This document shows positions 10,083 to 23,300 of a stretch of 64,000 nt of DNA, piece by piece. Made by a program: the position numbers and the translations under genes. How positions within the stretch are numbered: the first letter of the stretch is position 1; each line of letters opens with the position of its first letter. The DNA comes from Silene conica (taxonomy: Eukaryota; Streptophyta; Magnoliopsida; Caryophyllales; Caryophyllaceae), in NCBI GenBank assembly GCA_029255685.2, contig CM055320.2:43869910-43933909 (forward strand), in the 5' to 3' direction. A model generated the notes under the pieces. That model was given only the letters and a program-made list of their open reading frames with translations. It did not search any database and was not told where the DNA came from.

Positions 10083-11453
10083 TCGGGTTTCACAAATTAA
10101 GGTCCAAGATTCGCGAAATAAAAAATTAAACATTTCGTGAGTAAGGAAACATTTTAAGTCCAAGTTTCACAAAATAAGGTCCCGGTTTCACAAATTAAGG
10201 TCCAAGATTCACGAAATAAGAAATTAAACATTTCGTGAGTGAACAATTATTTTAAGTCCAAGTTTCACAAAATAAGGTCCCGGTTTCACAAATTTAGGTC
10301 CGAGATTCACGAAATAAGAAATTAAACATTTCGTGAGTGAACAAACATTTTAAGTCCAAGTTTCACGAAATAAAGTCCCGGTTTCAGAAATTAAGGTCCA
10401 AGATTCACGAAATAAGAAATTATACATTTCGTGAGTAAACAAACATTTTAAATCCACGTTTCACAAAATAAGGTCCCGGTTTCACAAATTAAGGTCCAAA
10501 ATTCACGAAATAAGAAATTAAACATTTTGGGAATAAACAAACATTTTAAGTCCAAGCTAAGTTTCACGAAATAAGGTCACGGTTTTACAAATTAAGGTCC
10601 AAGATTCAGGAAATAAGAAATAATACATTTCGTGAGTAAACAAACATTTTAACTCCAAGTTTCACGAAATAAGGTCCCGGTTTCACAAATTAAGGTCCAA
10701 GATTCACGAAATAAGAAATTATACATTTCGTGAGTAAACAAACATTTTAAATACATGTTTCACAAAATAAGGTCTTGGTTTCACGAATTAAGGTCCAAGA
10801 TTCACGAAATAAGAAATTAAACATTTTGTGAGTGAACAAACATTTTAAGTCCAAGTTTCACGAAATAAGGTCCCGGTTTCACGAATTACGGACCAAGATT
10901 CACGAAATAAGAAATTAAACATTTTGTGAGTGAACAAACATTTTAAGTCCAAATTTCACGAAATAAGGTCCCGGTTTCACGAATTAGGATCCAAGATTCA
11001 CGAAATAAGAAATTAAGCATTTTGTGAGTGAACAAACATTTTAAGTCCAAGTTTCACGAAATAAGGTCCCGGTTTCACGAATTAAGGTCCAAGATTCACG
11101 AAATAAAAAATTAAACATTTTGTGAGTGAACAAACATTTTAATTCAAAGTTTCACGAAATAAGGTTTCGGTTTCACAAATTAAGGTCCAAGATTCGCGAA
11201 ATAAGAAATTATATATTTCGTGAGTAAACAAACATTTTAAATCCAAGTTTCACGAAATAAGGTTTCGGTTTCACAAATTAAGGTCCGAAATTCACGAAAT
11301 AAGAAATTATCCATTTTGTGAGCAAACAAACATTTTAAGTCTAAGTTTCACGAAATAAGGTCCCGAGTTCACAAATTAAGGTCGAATATTCACAAAATGA
11401 GAAATTAAACATTTTGTGAGTAAACAAATATTTTAAGCCCAAATTTCACGAAA
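10083..11453. repeat. Tandem array of 98-bp repeats, 14 copies
   Basis: The word GGTCCAAGATTC (with variants) recurs at about 10,101, 10,199, 10,297, 10,395, 10,493, 10,596, 10,694, 10,792, 10,890, 10,988, 11,086, 11,184, 11,282 and 11,380. This is a 98-bp period with a single 103-bp exception. Each unit contains about three sub-repeats of TTTCACGAAATAAGGTCC type, so it grew from a shorter ancestral word. The array encodes nothing. Confidence 0.93.
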
Positions 11454-12240
<787 letters not shown>

Positions 12241-12250
12241 TGTATATGCG

Positions 12251-13080
12251 TTTTTTAATTATGGTGTAACTCCACCATTTGTATATGCGTTTTTTAATTA
12301 TGTGGGTAACTCCACCATTTATGAAGAGCAACTCAATACATGGTGGAGTTACACTTTGTATGAGCTGGGGTTTCACAAGACATGAGTGTAACTCCACCAC
12401 ACATGTAGTGTAACTCTAACTAAGGGGGTATGGAACTCTGTCATGTATAAAGTGTAAATCCATTGTGATATGTAATTCCAATTGAAATGGGGGGTAACTC
12501 AACCATCTAATGTGAAATGTAATTCCGATTGACATTCTGTGTAACTCCATAATGTATGGAGTGTAACTCCACCTATAGTGGAGGTACACTTCCTGCTTGA
12601 TGGAGTTACACACCACCTTAAACGAAGTTACACCCGCTGTCAACTGGAATTACATATCACTTGCCAAGAGTTACACAACCCCATTGTGATATGTAATTCA
12701 AATTGACATTGGGGGTAACTCAACCATCTAATGTGAAATGTAATTCTAATTGACATTGTGTGTAACCCCGTCATGTAAGGAGTGTAACTCTACCTACAGT
12801 GGAGGTACACTTCCCGCTTGATGGAGTTACACACCACCTTAATTAAAGTTACACCCGTTGTCAACTGGAATTACATATCACTTGCACTGGATTTACACCC
12901 CAGACCACCTTAGATGGAGTTACACTCAAAATAAAATGGAATTCCACACAAATTCAGCTAGAGTTACACACCACATCAATTGGAATTTGTGGGGAGTACA
13001 CTCATTTTTTAATCTTGGAGTTCCACACCACCTTATTTTGAGTTACACTTAAATCTGTGGAGTTACACTTTCATTCATCA
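12251..13080. repeat. Dispersed TGTAACTCC/GGAGTTACA repeat field
   Basis: About 30 copies of the degenerate word (T)GTGTAACTCCACC occur in both orientations over 830 bp, typically 15-35 bp apart. Within it a 221-bp block is tandemly duplicated, first copy from 12,461 and second from 12,682. The forward orientation dominates in the first part and the reverse in the last. It lies just upstream of the plant ORF and may be an intron or promoter-proximal minisatellite. Confidence 0.8.
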
Positions 13081-13124
13081 ATTGTTTGATTGTATGCTTA
13101 CCATAAATTTTGTGGTGGCTGTAG

Positions 13125-13565
13125 ATGTCTATTGAAATTGTTGATGAAGAGTATATTCCTACGGCCAAAATATCAGTCAAATGTCGCGGGAGAAGGTTAG
13201 TTGAGGTAATAGAAAAGCTGAATGATGCACAGAGATCGGCTGTTACGAGGATTGGGTTTGGAGGTATGCTTGAGTTGAAGTTCAAGCAGTATCCATTAGG
13301 TCACACGTACTTATTTTTGAATTGCTTCACGGACGGGTCGTACGTTTTCAGAGCGCCTAACTCGAATCACTTTATGCTTTCCAAACATGATGTACATGAT
13401 TGCTTCCTCTTACCTCTTGGACCTAACGTGCTTGATCTTATCCCGACTGGTTTGCATAAAGGCTCCACTAGCGATGAAAACCTTGCATTGAAGTCTCGGT
13501 GGAGAAACATGTTTGGGATAACGAGTTCTAAAGCTCCCATCCCCCTTGGGGAGATCAAAGAGGCG
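13125..13565 (+). pseudogene. Transposon-related plant ORF, first readable segment
   Basis: A clean 147-codon frame contains AQRSAVTRIGFGGMLELKF, LNCFTDGSYVFRAP and HDVHDCFLLPLGP. This layout (an 'R.GFG.LL' helix, then a 'V....GLP.G'-type block) is what I know from the N-terminal domain of plant transposon proteins that carry Ulp1-type proteases or plant-mobile domains; no catalytic domain is present. GCTGTAG before the ATG could be a splice acceptor, so an upstream exon is possible. The frame is cut after a Glu-Ala codon pair by element B (TSD AGGCG) and resumes in phase at 51,729. Confidence 0.5.
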
Positions 13566-13685
13566 TGATGCCCGTCGTTGAGGGCGTCAAAGATAAAATT
13601 TATATTCCTAAACTTTAACTAGATAGCGAAAGTCAAGGGTCGAACCACAAGGAGGTGGGGAATGTTTATTGTTCTATGTTAATGT
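13566..13685 (-). repeat. Element B 3' LTR, distal 120 bp
   Basis: This is the end part of B's 3' LTR, separated from the rest (25,888-27,395) by element A. It aligns with 50,122-50,240 of the other LTR. Confidence 0.9.
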
Positions 13686-14937
13686 TGACACCCGTCGTTG
13701 AGGGGTGCCAAAGATAAGATTTATAAAACCTCAGCTTAAACTTAGATAGGATAAGTCAAGGGTCGAACCACAAGGAGACAAGGTTAATTATGTTTGTGAA
13801 TTTAAAGTCTATTGCAAGTAACCAAAAAGGGGGTTTTGATTTGAGATTTAAACTAACAACTAAGGTAGCAAACTAACAAGAAAATTAAAATAAGATAAAA
13901 AGGAGATTAGGAACTTTGGTTCCCCATGGTCAAAACAAGTCAATGAAAGGTAAAATAATCAAATAACACAATCCCAAGGAACAAAGAATAAACCTTTAGG
14001 TCAATATTCTACCCAATCCTTACGGTCTTAGGGTTCCTACAAAAGCACTAAACTTTCGTTCAAGGGCAATCCCAAAGTTGTTGTTAAACTAATCCTAATA
14101 ATCTTTCAATCCTAAGGATTAGTTCACCAACAACAATGGGGGATTGGTAATTTAATCATCAAACTTATCAAAGTCAAGTCTTTATCATGGTTCCCCTAAT
14201 TCCCAATCACAAGAATTAGCTATGCATACTTTTAATTACGGAACTAACAATTACTAAGAAAATTAAAGAGATGAACATAATTAAAGATGACAATAAAAGG
14301 GTAAACATGAAAATAAGAAATAACAACAAGATGAATAACAAGATTGAATAAAAAGGAAAGATTAATTGTGACAAACTTACAACTTAATTGGAAAATCTAA
14401 GAACAAAGATGAAAGCTTGATAAAATAAAGAGGTTCTTTCTAATGGAATTACTTGCTTCACCTAATTGGAGAGTCTAGGTCTCCTTAAATAAGAATTATT
14501 ACAAGATTAGGAAAGTAAAGAAAACACAAAACAGAAATCCGGAACAGCTTCTGGTCGGTCGACCACACATACGGGTCGGTCGACCGATTCTGGTACTGTC
14601 GGTTTATTTTTCGCAAGAATGGGCTTTTGTGAACTGGGCTTCGGTCGGTCGACCGCTGTTGCTGGTCGGTCGACCGCTTCTCGTTCTTTTCGGCTTAAAT
14701 CTGGCCCATTAACAATACTTGAATGCACCATCCGGATCCTTGCTCCATATTAGTACTCAAAACAGCTTCCTAAAGGTAATTAAGGCTTGGTTTCGCTCAC
14801 TTCCGCGTATTCCTACATATAAAACATAGAAATGCCAAAGTAAACCGTTTCGGGAGAAAAAGCAACTAAAAGTCACGAAAGTGTAAGAAAATACGTGCCA
14901 AAAGAGTAAATAGAATGCATAAAATGGGCACGTATCA
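13686..14937 (-). repeat. Element A 3' LTR (1,252 bp)
   Basis: TG...CA termini in the minus-strand reading (TGATACGTGCCC ... GGGTGTCA). A TATA-like TATTTAAGG reads on the minus strand at 14,483-14,491. Four 12-bp GGTCGGTCGACC boxes, at 14,553, 14,574, 14,643 and 14,664, lie 60-190 bp upstream of it. Confidence 0.93.
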
Positions 14938-16686
14938 AACTCCCCAAACCAAACCTTGCTTGTCCTCAAGCAAGCACTAAGACTCAAAAGAAAATAAAAC
15001 TTCTAATGGAACGGATTTCATACTTTTCACAACCAAACATAACACTATGCCTAACCAATTTAATGCATCCTTCAACTATAATCAAACAAAATGTCAAGAG
15101 CAAAACGAGTTAGACATGTTGGAAAAGCATGCTAAAATTTCAACCTTGCAAGACTCATTCTAAGTTGACTCTCGCGGTACGCTCGAGACACTCATGAAAG
15201 CAAAGGGTCAAATGTATATGTGAAAGATAAGAAGATAAATAAAAGTAAAGACTCTCACCTATCTACGACCCGTAAGAACATGCCTGCAATCTAACATGAA
15301 TAGAATCTCTACAACCGTGTACATATGCATTCCCACACTAAATAACCATGACACATGCCGAGGCAAATTTGGGATTGTGAGGCTAAAGGTAAGAAGGGGC
15401 TTAAAATAAGTTATGGGAAGAGGGGTTAAACCGAGCTAACAACCGTCTATCCATACTATAAGATCACTTCTTATTGTTCTCTTTTTCTTTCATACATGCC
15501 AATGCTCAAAGTTTTGGAACAAAAATCACAATTCCTCCAATTTTCTCCCCTTCCCTTTTTTTTTCTCTTTTTTTTTTCAGAAAACTAACCTATTCAATGG
15601 TCCCGGTCGACCGACCAGGAAAACTGGTCGACCGACCAGCCTTGAAAACAGGCTGTTTCGTTTTATTCATCATTTTTTTTTTCATAAATTTTTCCGTGTC
15701 TCTTTTTTTTTTTTTTTCTTTTTTTCTTTTTCTCCTTTCTATCATTCTCCCAAAGTCAAAATCTATCATTGAAGCATAAACCAAAGGATGGCAAAAACAG
15801 TCCAATCACTACTTTACTAGCTCGGCTAGGGTAGGCAATTTTTAGGATGTAGCAAATGGGTAAAAGGATTCAATTTGGCTATGTGAGGATAATGGGAAAA
15901 ATGAGAAAGGGGTACCTCTACCACATGTGTCAACAAACCACAAACCCGAATGCATACAGTATTAAGAAGACAAAATTCATGTTTATGCATATTGATGTGA
16001 CATGCCTCAAGAGGAGAAACTACTCACAAACCTATATGAAATCGGTCATGGATGTCACCGATTTATTAAGCTCTAATCCTTATAATATGTAGTAGCTTGC
16101 CAAGAAGAGAGTCAAGTCTAATAATTTAGCATGAAATCAACAAAAATTCGTAGATAATGCAAAAGACTAGCTTGAAAATTTTTGAAAAATGCAAGGCAAA
16201 GCAATAAATGATATGTGAGGCATAAATTGTATTTATCCGTTCCGACTCGACCTAAAAACTTAAGACAGAGAAGAATGCGCGACAGGGAATAACACGCGAC
16301 AAGAGAGGATGGAAACAAGAAAAACACCTAAAGGAAGGAAAAACAAAAGACACAAAAACAATTGCATACTCACAAAGGAGTATGCAAACACCCTCCCCAA
16401 ACCAAAACGCACAATGCCCCCATTGTGCTCATCAGCATACAACCATAGCATAAGGATGGGGGTAGGCGAAAAAGAAGCAAACAAAGAAAGGAAAAGGAAA
16501 AAGACTAAAAACTATAAAAAGAATCTAAGGAGGAAGAAGGGGAAAACTGGAAATCTAGAGGGGAAAATTGGAAATCTAAGGGAGGAAAACACTTACAAAG
16601 GAAATGTGGACCTCCCCAAACCGAGCCAATCAAGGGGGACCTCCCCAAACCGAACCCCAAAGAGGGTAAGGTTAAGCATGTCCCTA
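14938..16686 (-). other. Element A long 3' untranslated region
   Basis: 1.75 kb without a convincing gene lies between the ATHILA-type ORF and the 3' LTR. It begins at the LTR with the polypurine tract GGTTTGGTTTGGGGAGTT (minus strand). One box doublet GGTCGACCGACC is at 15,605 and 15,626. Parts resemble element B's 3' region, including a 'cgcacaatg' block near 16,405. A T-rich stretch is at about 15,541-15,735. Confidence 0.75.
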
Positions 16687-18117
16687 TCCCTCTGAGTCGT
16701 AAAATGGCTCAGGATCCTCTTCTCCTTCCTCCTCATCGCCATCCTCCTCAGAACCTACGCCTGTTCCCGAGGCAGAGCCTGAAGCTTCACCGTGGTCACG
16801 ACCGCCTGCGAGAGGTGTGTACCAGGTGGGGTGAGTCCATGGGCCGGTTGGGAGCCTACCTTGTGTAGCATACTCCCTGTAAACCGGGTATTGGAAAAGA
16901 CTATCGTTCAGCTGTTTTTGGCTGAACTGCCTGCAAAGGCTCGCCATCATTTGTGGCATAGATCTGTCATCAACAAAAGGAGGAACATAAACATTAGGAG
17001 GAGCAGTAAAATCAGATGGGTACCCCGTCACAGAGGTGGTATGGTGGCCACCGGGAGCAGGGGCCCTGAAGCCTCTAGCGGTGCCTCCCCTAAGTGGGAG
17101 GCGGTATAAGACGGGAATAATGGTCGGGGTTCCCCTACAACATTAGAAAGGGGAAGCATAGTGGGAGCCATGGTGATGGGGATGCGGTCACTGAGATAGG
17201 TGTCTATCGTCCAATAATCTCTCCTGTTTACCCAACGCACGGACCTGACATAAGCCATGTCCATGAACCAGGAGAGAGGGTCGACCGCATCCTCATGGCG
17301 AGGGAACTGGGGTACAAAGGAGCGGGCTAATCGGGTGACTAGCCCACCACAGACAATAGTAGTCAAGGAAGTTCCCTCGCCCACCGACACAAAATGAGAG
17401 GCGACCAAATAAGCAGTGTTGTAAAACTGCTGACCCGTACGTCTGATGTTAAGATAACCAGACAAAATGGAGAGCTCAATGTTGTTAACATTTTGAGACT
17501 CTTTGCGGCCGAAAACAGTGTTGGCCAACAGACGCAAAAAATAACGGGGGGTGGGAAGGTGGATAGTACTGTTTTTCTTCTTCACATCGCTGGAATCAGA
17601 AATACAGGACCACATATCAGAATACGACCCCGTGGGGTCATCAGTGAGACCCTCAGAAGATAAGCCAAAAATTTGAGCAAATTGGGTTAAAGTTAAAGCA
17701 TAAGTTTCATTGAATATACGAAAAGAGATGCAAAAGTTATCATAGCCGGGGCGAAGTGCCCCTAAATCGAAAGTAAAGGAAGAAAAGAACTCAAGAGTGA
17801 GAAGGCGGTAGGTGATCTAACCCATAGTGACAAGGCCCGCAAACCCGGTCCCAATGAGCAAAGATACCACCTCGTCATGGCATCCCAAGGCATGCAAGGC
17901 TGGAACACACAGGAAACGGGTCGCCACAACCACGCAATAGGCAGTAAGATGGAGGAATCGGGCCTTCTGGGCCGGAGTGCTGAAAGTGATTTGCGGATAG
18001 TTTGGTAAACTATCCGTGTCCTGCACCGCCAAACCTCTTGTCCGAGGGACACGTCCTCTAGAAGTGCTTGTACCCGAAGTGCGGGCGCGCTTCCCACCTT
18101 GATCACGGCTTGACATC
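16687..18117 (-). pseudogene. ATHILA-type ORF of element A
   Basis: The minus-strand frame opens MSSRDQGGKRARTSGTSTS and later reads FSTPAQKARFLHLTAYCVV, ALHALGCHDEVVSLL and MAPTMLPLSNVVG, ending in an acidic tail GSEEDGDEEEGEEDPEPFYD. The 'RF......L..LG..DEV..L' layout matches the ATHILA ORF family (Pfam ATHILA), of unknown function and often placed downstream of pol. It is present in about three pieces and looks inactive. Confidence 0.75.
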
Positions 18118-19229
18118 GTAAAGCTGAAAAGTTCAAATAAAGATATAAGTCTTATGAGCATGTGAAAACATTGCATTAACAAAATTAGGCACGAAAAATG
18201 CAGAAACAGAAACTTATAAAACAGGCTCTGGTCGGCCGACTGCGTATGTAGGTCGGTCGACCACGTCTGTGAGTCAACACGTAATTTCTGCAGAACAAAC
18301 GGTCGGTCGACCGTAAAACTGGGTCGGTCGACCAATTTCCGAAAGAAATTCAGAAACTGCAAAAAAATAAACTCAGGAAAACAAGGTTCTGGTCGGCCGA
18401 CCTCAGTTTCGGGTCGGTCGACCGACTATCGTCAAAAAAGTGCAGATCTGTAAATTGAAAACCCAGAAAATTCAAATTTCGGTCGGCCGACCTCATTTTC
18501 CGGTCGGTCGACCGTGAACAGTGTAGGTGTCGGCTTTTCGCGGTTGAATTCGCGCGAAAAAGGGCATAAAAATTTAAAGGAGGAATTAAACTATCCTAAT
18601 CAGCACGAAACCACCAAAAATATACAGATCTAAGCATATAAAATCAAGAAGAAGAAAACTAAGGTAAAAACACACAAACAAGTATGGAAACGGAATTAAG
18701 AGCAAAATTGAACTTAAAAAGATAAACTAATACTACCTAAAACGGAAGTAAGAAGATATAAAACCGAAAAGAGAGAAAGAAAACTAAGGAAAACATACCT
18801 TGGATGAGGAAATTGAAAGAAAGTAAGTAAATTGGTGAAGGATGAAGGTGGGTGAATTTTTCTAGGGTTTTAAGAGAGAAGGGAAATGCTGGGAAAGTGA
18901 AGAAGTGAAAGCAATTATTGCATTTTCAAAACACAAATTACCCATGACCTTTGACTCAGGGAAAAAAAAAACCGTAAAAAAAACCCGTGGTCGGTCGACC
19001 ACAAAAGTCGGTCGGTCGACCGACGTCCTTTTACCTGCTCTGCAATTTTTACTTACTCTGTCAGGAAAATTGAATAAAGCTGTCAGTTTGGTCGGTCGAC
19101 TTAATAACACGGTCGGTCGACCGCTGTACTAACGGATTCCCCTTTTTTCTTTTTTTTCTGCAGAGATTTCAATTTTCACCTAAGGATAAAACGAAAAATA
19201 GAACAACAAAACGTAAAGTTAAACTAAAG
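18118..19229 (-). other. Element A spacer between pol and the ATHILA-type ORF
   Basis: 1.1 kb of non-coding sequence holds the densest set of boxes in the element: six doublets starting at 18,230, 18,301, 18,391, 18,481, 18,989 and 19,090, each with its second box exactly 21 bp on. Some boxes have the GGTCGGCCGACC variant. Confidence 0.85.
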
Positions 19230-19247
19230 CACGGGTTGCCTCCCGTG
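19230..19247. promoter_or_regulatory. Conserved hairpin after pol
   Basis: CACGGG, loop TTGCCT, CCCGTG form a perfect 6-bp stem about 60 bp downstream of the integrase end. I recall the same GGGTTGCCTCCC-type motif after pol in other plant Athila-like elements; that is memory, not a search. Confidence 0.45.
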
Positions 19248-19306
19248 TAGCGCTGGTTTAAGAGGTCCCGCACGACCTTTTTACCTTCTAAGAAGCATCT
19301 TAAAAA

Positions 19307-20315
19307 GGGTCAAAGTAAGAAACTTCGACTTTTCCGACAAATTCATTTTCTCCTCGGAAGTGCTTCACATATTGGCCATTGACTTTGAACCTCTCACCAG
19401 ATGAGGTTTCTAATTCGATTGATCCGAATTTTGAGACAGCTGTGATGGTGTAGGGTCCGCTCCACCTGGATTTTAGCTTACCAGGAAAAGACGAATACGA
19501 GCATTAAAAAGCAATACCCTATCACCTACCTGAAAATCACGTCTAATGATTCTCTTGTCATGCCAGCGCTTTGTTTTCTCCTTGTAAATCCTGGCATTGT
19601 CATAGGCTAACAACCTGAATTCTTCTAACTCATTAAGCTGCAATAAACGTTTCTCACGGGAAAGATTAGGGTCTAAGTTAAGATCACATATAGCCCACCA
19701 AGACTTACGTTCTAACTCAACTGGTAAATGACAAGTTTTACCATAAATCAATCTGAATGGTGACATTCCTATTGGAGTTTTGAACGCGGTTCTATAGGCC
19801 CATAAAACATCATCAAGTTTTCGGCTCCAATCTTTCCTAGACTTAGAAACTACCTTGGCTAGGGTCTCCTTGAGTTCTCTATTAGAGATCTCAACTTGAC
19901 CACTAGTCTGAGGGTGATAAGCTAAACCCCTACGGTGTTGGACACCGAATTTATTTAACAAGTCACCTAAGCGTTTCTCCTTATAATGCATACCTCCATC
20001 ACTTATGACAACCCTAGGGACACCAAAACGAGGAAATATGATTTTTTTAAACATCTTAATAACAACCTTTGCATCACAATGGGGGGTAGCAATAGCTTCT
20101 ACCCACTTAGACACATAATCAACAGCCACAAGAATATACCTGTTACCTTGACTACTAGGAAAAGGTCCTTGATAATCAATGCCCCAGACATCAAAAATCT
20201 CTACCTCTAAAATACCAACCTGTGGCATCTCATGTCTTTTTGAAACATTCCCAGTTCTTTGACAAGCATCACAGTTACCTACAAAATTCCTACAGTCAGC
20301 ATGTAAAGTAGGCCA
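19307..20315 (-). pseudogene. Element A integrase region
   Basis: The minus strand carries the catalytic core. [12 protein letters not shown] holds the first Asp, [10 protein letters not shown] the second, and [16 protein letters not shown] the Glu: a complete DDE triad. A C-terminal KSRWSGPYTI block, typical of gypsy integrases, ends near 19,310. A zinc-binding HHCC start is encoded around 20,240-20,400. The protein would insert the DNA copy into the genome. The region is broken relative to the upstream polyprotein. Confidence 0.88.
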
Positions 20316-23300
20316 CTAAAAACCAGACTGTAATACCTTGGCCACGGTCCTAGATGGACCGTGGTGACCACCATATGCAGAAGAGTGACATGCTTCCAGA
20401 ATGTCCTTCACCTCCCATTGGGGGACGCATCTCCGGATAAGTCCATCTCCGCATTCTTTAAAAACATAAGGGTCGTCCCAAAAATACTGTTTTGCATCGA
20501 ACATAAATCTCTTCTTTTGTTGCCAAGACAACTCAGGAGGGATTTTACCTGTAACAGCAAAATTAGCATAATCAGCATACCAAGGAGGGGGATAAGAACC
20601 TGAACTATTAATGATAAATAAACTCTCATCAGGAAACGAATCATCAATAGGTAAAGAATCTTCCCCATCAGTCAGCTGCAGGCGAGATAGGTGGTCAGCT
20701 ACCACGTTTTCCGCGCCTTTCTTGTCCCTAATCTCAATGTCAAACTCTTGGAGAAGGAGTATCCACCTTAAAAGTCTTGGCTTTGAATCCTTCTTTTGAA
20801 AAAGACCTTTTAAGGATGCATGGTCAGTATAGACAATTACCTTATTACCCACTAAATATGACCTGAATTTTTCTAAGGCAAATATGACAGCTAGCATCTC
20901 CTTCTCAGTAGTGAAATAGTTGACTTGAGTCTCATCCAGGGTACGGCTCGCATAGTATATAGCATTAAGAGCCTTGTTCTTCCTTTGACCGAGCACAGCA
21001 CCTACAGCGTAGTCACTAGCATCGCACATGATCTCAAAGGGGAGATCCCAATCTGGTGGCTGGATGATTGGTGCTGAGATCAAAGCTTCCTTCAACCTGT
21101 TAAAAGCTGAAAGGCACTCATCAGAAAAATCAAAGATGACATCTTTAAGAAGCAATTGTGTAAGTGGTTTAGCAATTTTAGAAAACTCCTTAATGAAACG
21201 CCTGTAAAAACCTCCGTGTCCTAAGAAACTTCTCACCCCTTTGACGTTAACAGGAGGGGGTAATTGCTCAATCACCTGCACCTTTGCTTTATCTACATGT
21301 ATACCTTTATCTGAAATTAGATGCCCTAACACTACCCCTTCAGTAACCATAAAATGACACTTCTCCCAGTTTAAGACAAGGTTTACATCAATACATCGCT
21401 GCAAGACTTTATCAAGATTAGCTAAGCATTGATCAAAAGCATTACCGTAAACAGAGAAATCATCCATACATACTTCCATAATGTTTTCTATAAAGTCTGA
21501 AAAGATACCCATCATACACCTTTGAAAAGTAGCAGGAGCATTGCATAACCCAAAAGGCATCCTGCGATAAGCAAAAACACCCTGTGGACATGTGAAAGTA
21601 GTCTTACTCTGATCATCAGGATGGATGGGAATCTGGAAGAAACCTGAATAACCGTCTAGAAAACAGAAGAATTTATTAGAAGCCAGACTTTCAGTCATTT
21701 GGTCAACAAAAGGAAGGGGGAAATGATCTTTCTTGGTGGCGGCATTTAACTGTCTATAATCAATGCACATCCGCCACCCAGTTACAACTCTAGTTGGTAT
21801 TAACTCATTTTTATCATTCTTAACCACTGTGGTCCCTCCTTTCTTAGGAACCACCTGAACTGGGCTAACCCACTTAGAGTTGCCAACCGGATAGATAATA
21901 CCTGCATCAAGAAGCTTCATAACCTCAGCCATAACCACATCCTGCATCTTAGGATTCAACTTACGCTGTCCCTGTCTATAAGGCTTATGCCCTTCCTCTA
22001 AATCTATTCTGTGCATACAAACATCAGGGCTTATACCCTTAATATCATCCAAAGAATAACCTAGAGCTTTTCTATTCTTTTTAAGAACAGTCATTAAGGC
22101 AGAAAGTTGGTCAGGACTAAGTTTAGAGCTAACAATCGTAGGGTACTGTTCAGTATCATCTAGGAAAACATATTTAAGATTAGGAGGAAGTGGCTTACGC
22201 TCTGGTGCTTTTACCTCAACTGCCTGAACAGAATTAGTATCTATAGAATAGCACATGTTTACCAGACTTGCATTAGCTAGGCTTATGAGCTTCTCATTCT
22301 CTTCTTCAGTGAGCTTATATTCTTCTTCCTCTTCTTCTATCAAATCCAGCTCTTCAGCATCCTCAGCTGGATTACCTGCACACTTATCCAAAATCGTCAG
22401 ATCATCTAAGGGATCCTTGGTCAAGGATTCCCTCCAATTAAGGATAACATTCCTGTCTATAATATCGATGGAACAACAAGTATCATCAGTAGGATTAGTT
22501 GCCTTATGGGCAAGACTAAACTCGATAGTGTCATCCCCAATCTCTAAAGTAATGGTCCCGCGTTTGACATCTATTACAGCCCCAGCTGTGTGTAAAAATG
22601 GTCTACCTAAAATAATAGGTATTTGACTATCCTCTGCAATGTCTAAAACAACGAAATCCACAGGAATAAAGAACTTTCCCACTCTTACTGGGACATCCTC
22701 CAAGACCCCTAGCGGTCTTTGGGTTGATCTATCAGCCATCTGTAGGGTAATATTGGTGACTTTAAGTCTACCTAAACCAAGTCTTTCACATACAGAATAA
22801 GGTATAACACTGACACTAGCCCCTAGATCACAAAGGGCTTTCCCTATTACATGATTACCTATGGTACAAGGGATGGAAAAACTACCTGGGTCTTTTAACT
22901 TGGGTGCTATATTATCTTGTGAAAGAACATAACATTCTTCCACAAAAGCAACAGCACCGTCGTCCTGAAACTTCCTCTTACGACTTAAAATATCTTTCAT
23001 GAATTTAGCATAAGAAGGTACCTGGGTAATTAAGTCAGTGAAAGGGATGGTTACCTCAAGATTCTTCACCATCTCCAAGAACTTACCAAATTTCCGATCC
23101 TCTTTTGAATTTTTCAGTCTTTCAGGATAAGGAACGGTGACTTTAGCCATAGGATCAGCAACCTTTGGCTTTTTCAGCTGTAAAATTTCGGTCAGGCCTT
23201 GAATGAAGGAGGGATCCAGCGATTCCGGAGTCAAAACAGCACTCTGCTCAGGAACGTCGGTCGGCCGACCGGTAGCAGTGGTCGGTCGACCAGAGTCTGC

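Noticed and set aside
10083-11453. 98-bp array as the centromeric satellite
   Set aside because: Only 14 copies, and shorter than usual plant centromere units; nothing in the window supports a centromeric role.
14507-14731. Frame with repeated Val-Asp-Arg-Pro in the element A LTR (also 25,431-25,676)
   Set aside because: The peptide repeat is a by-product of the 21-bp box units in a non-coding LTR; no start context or family features.
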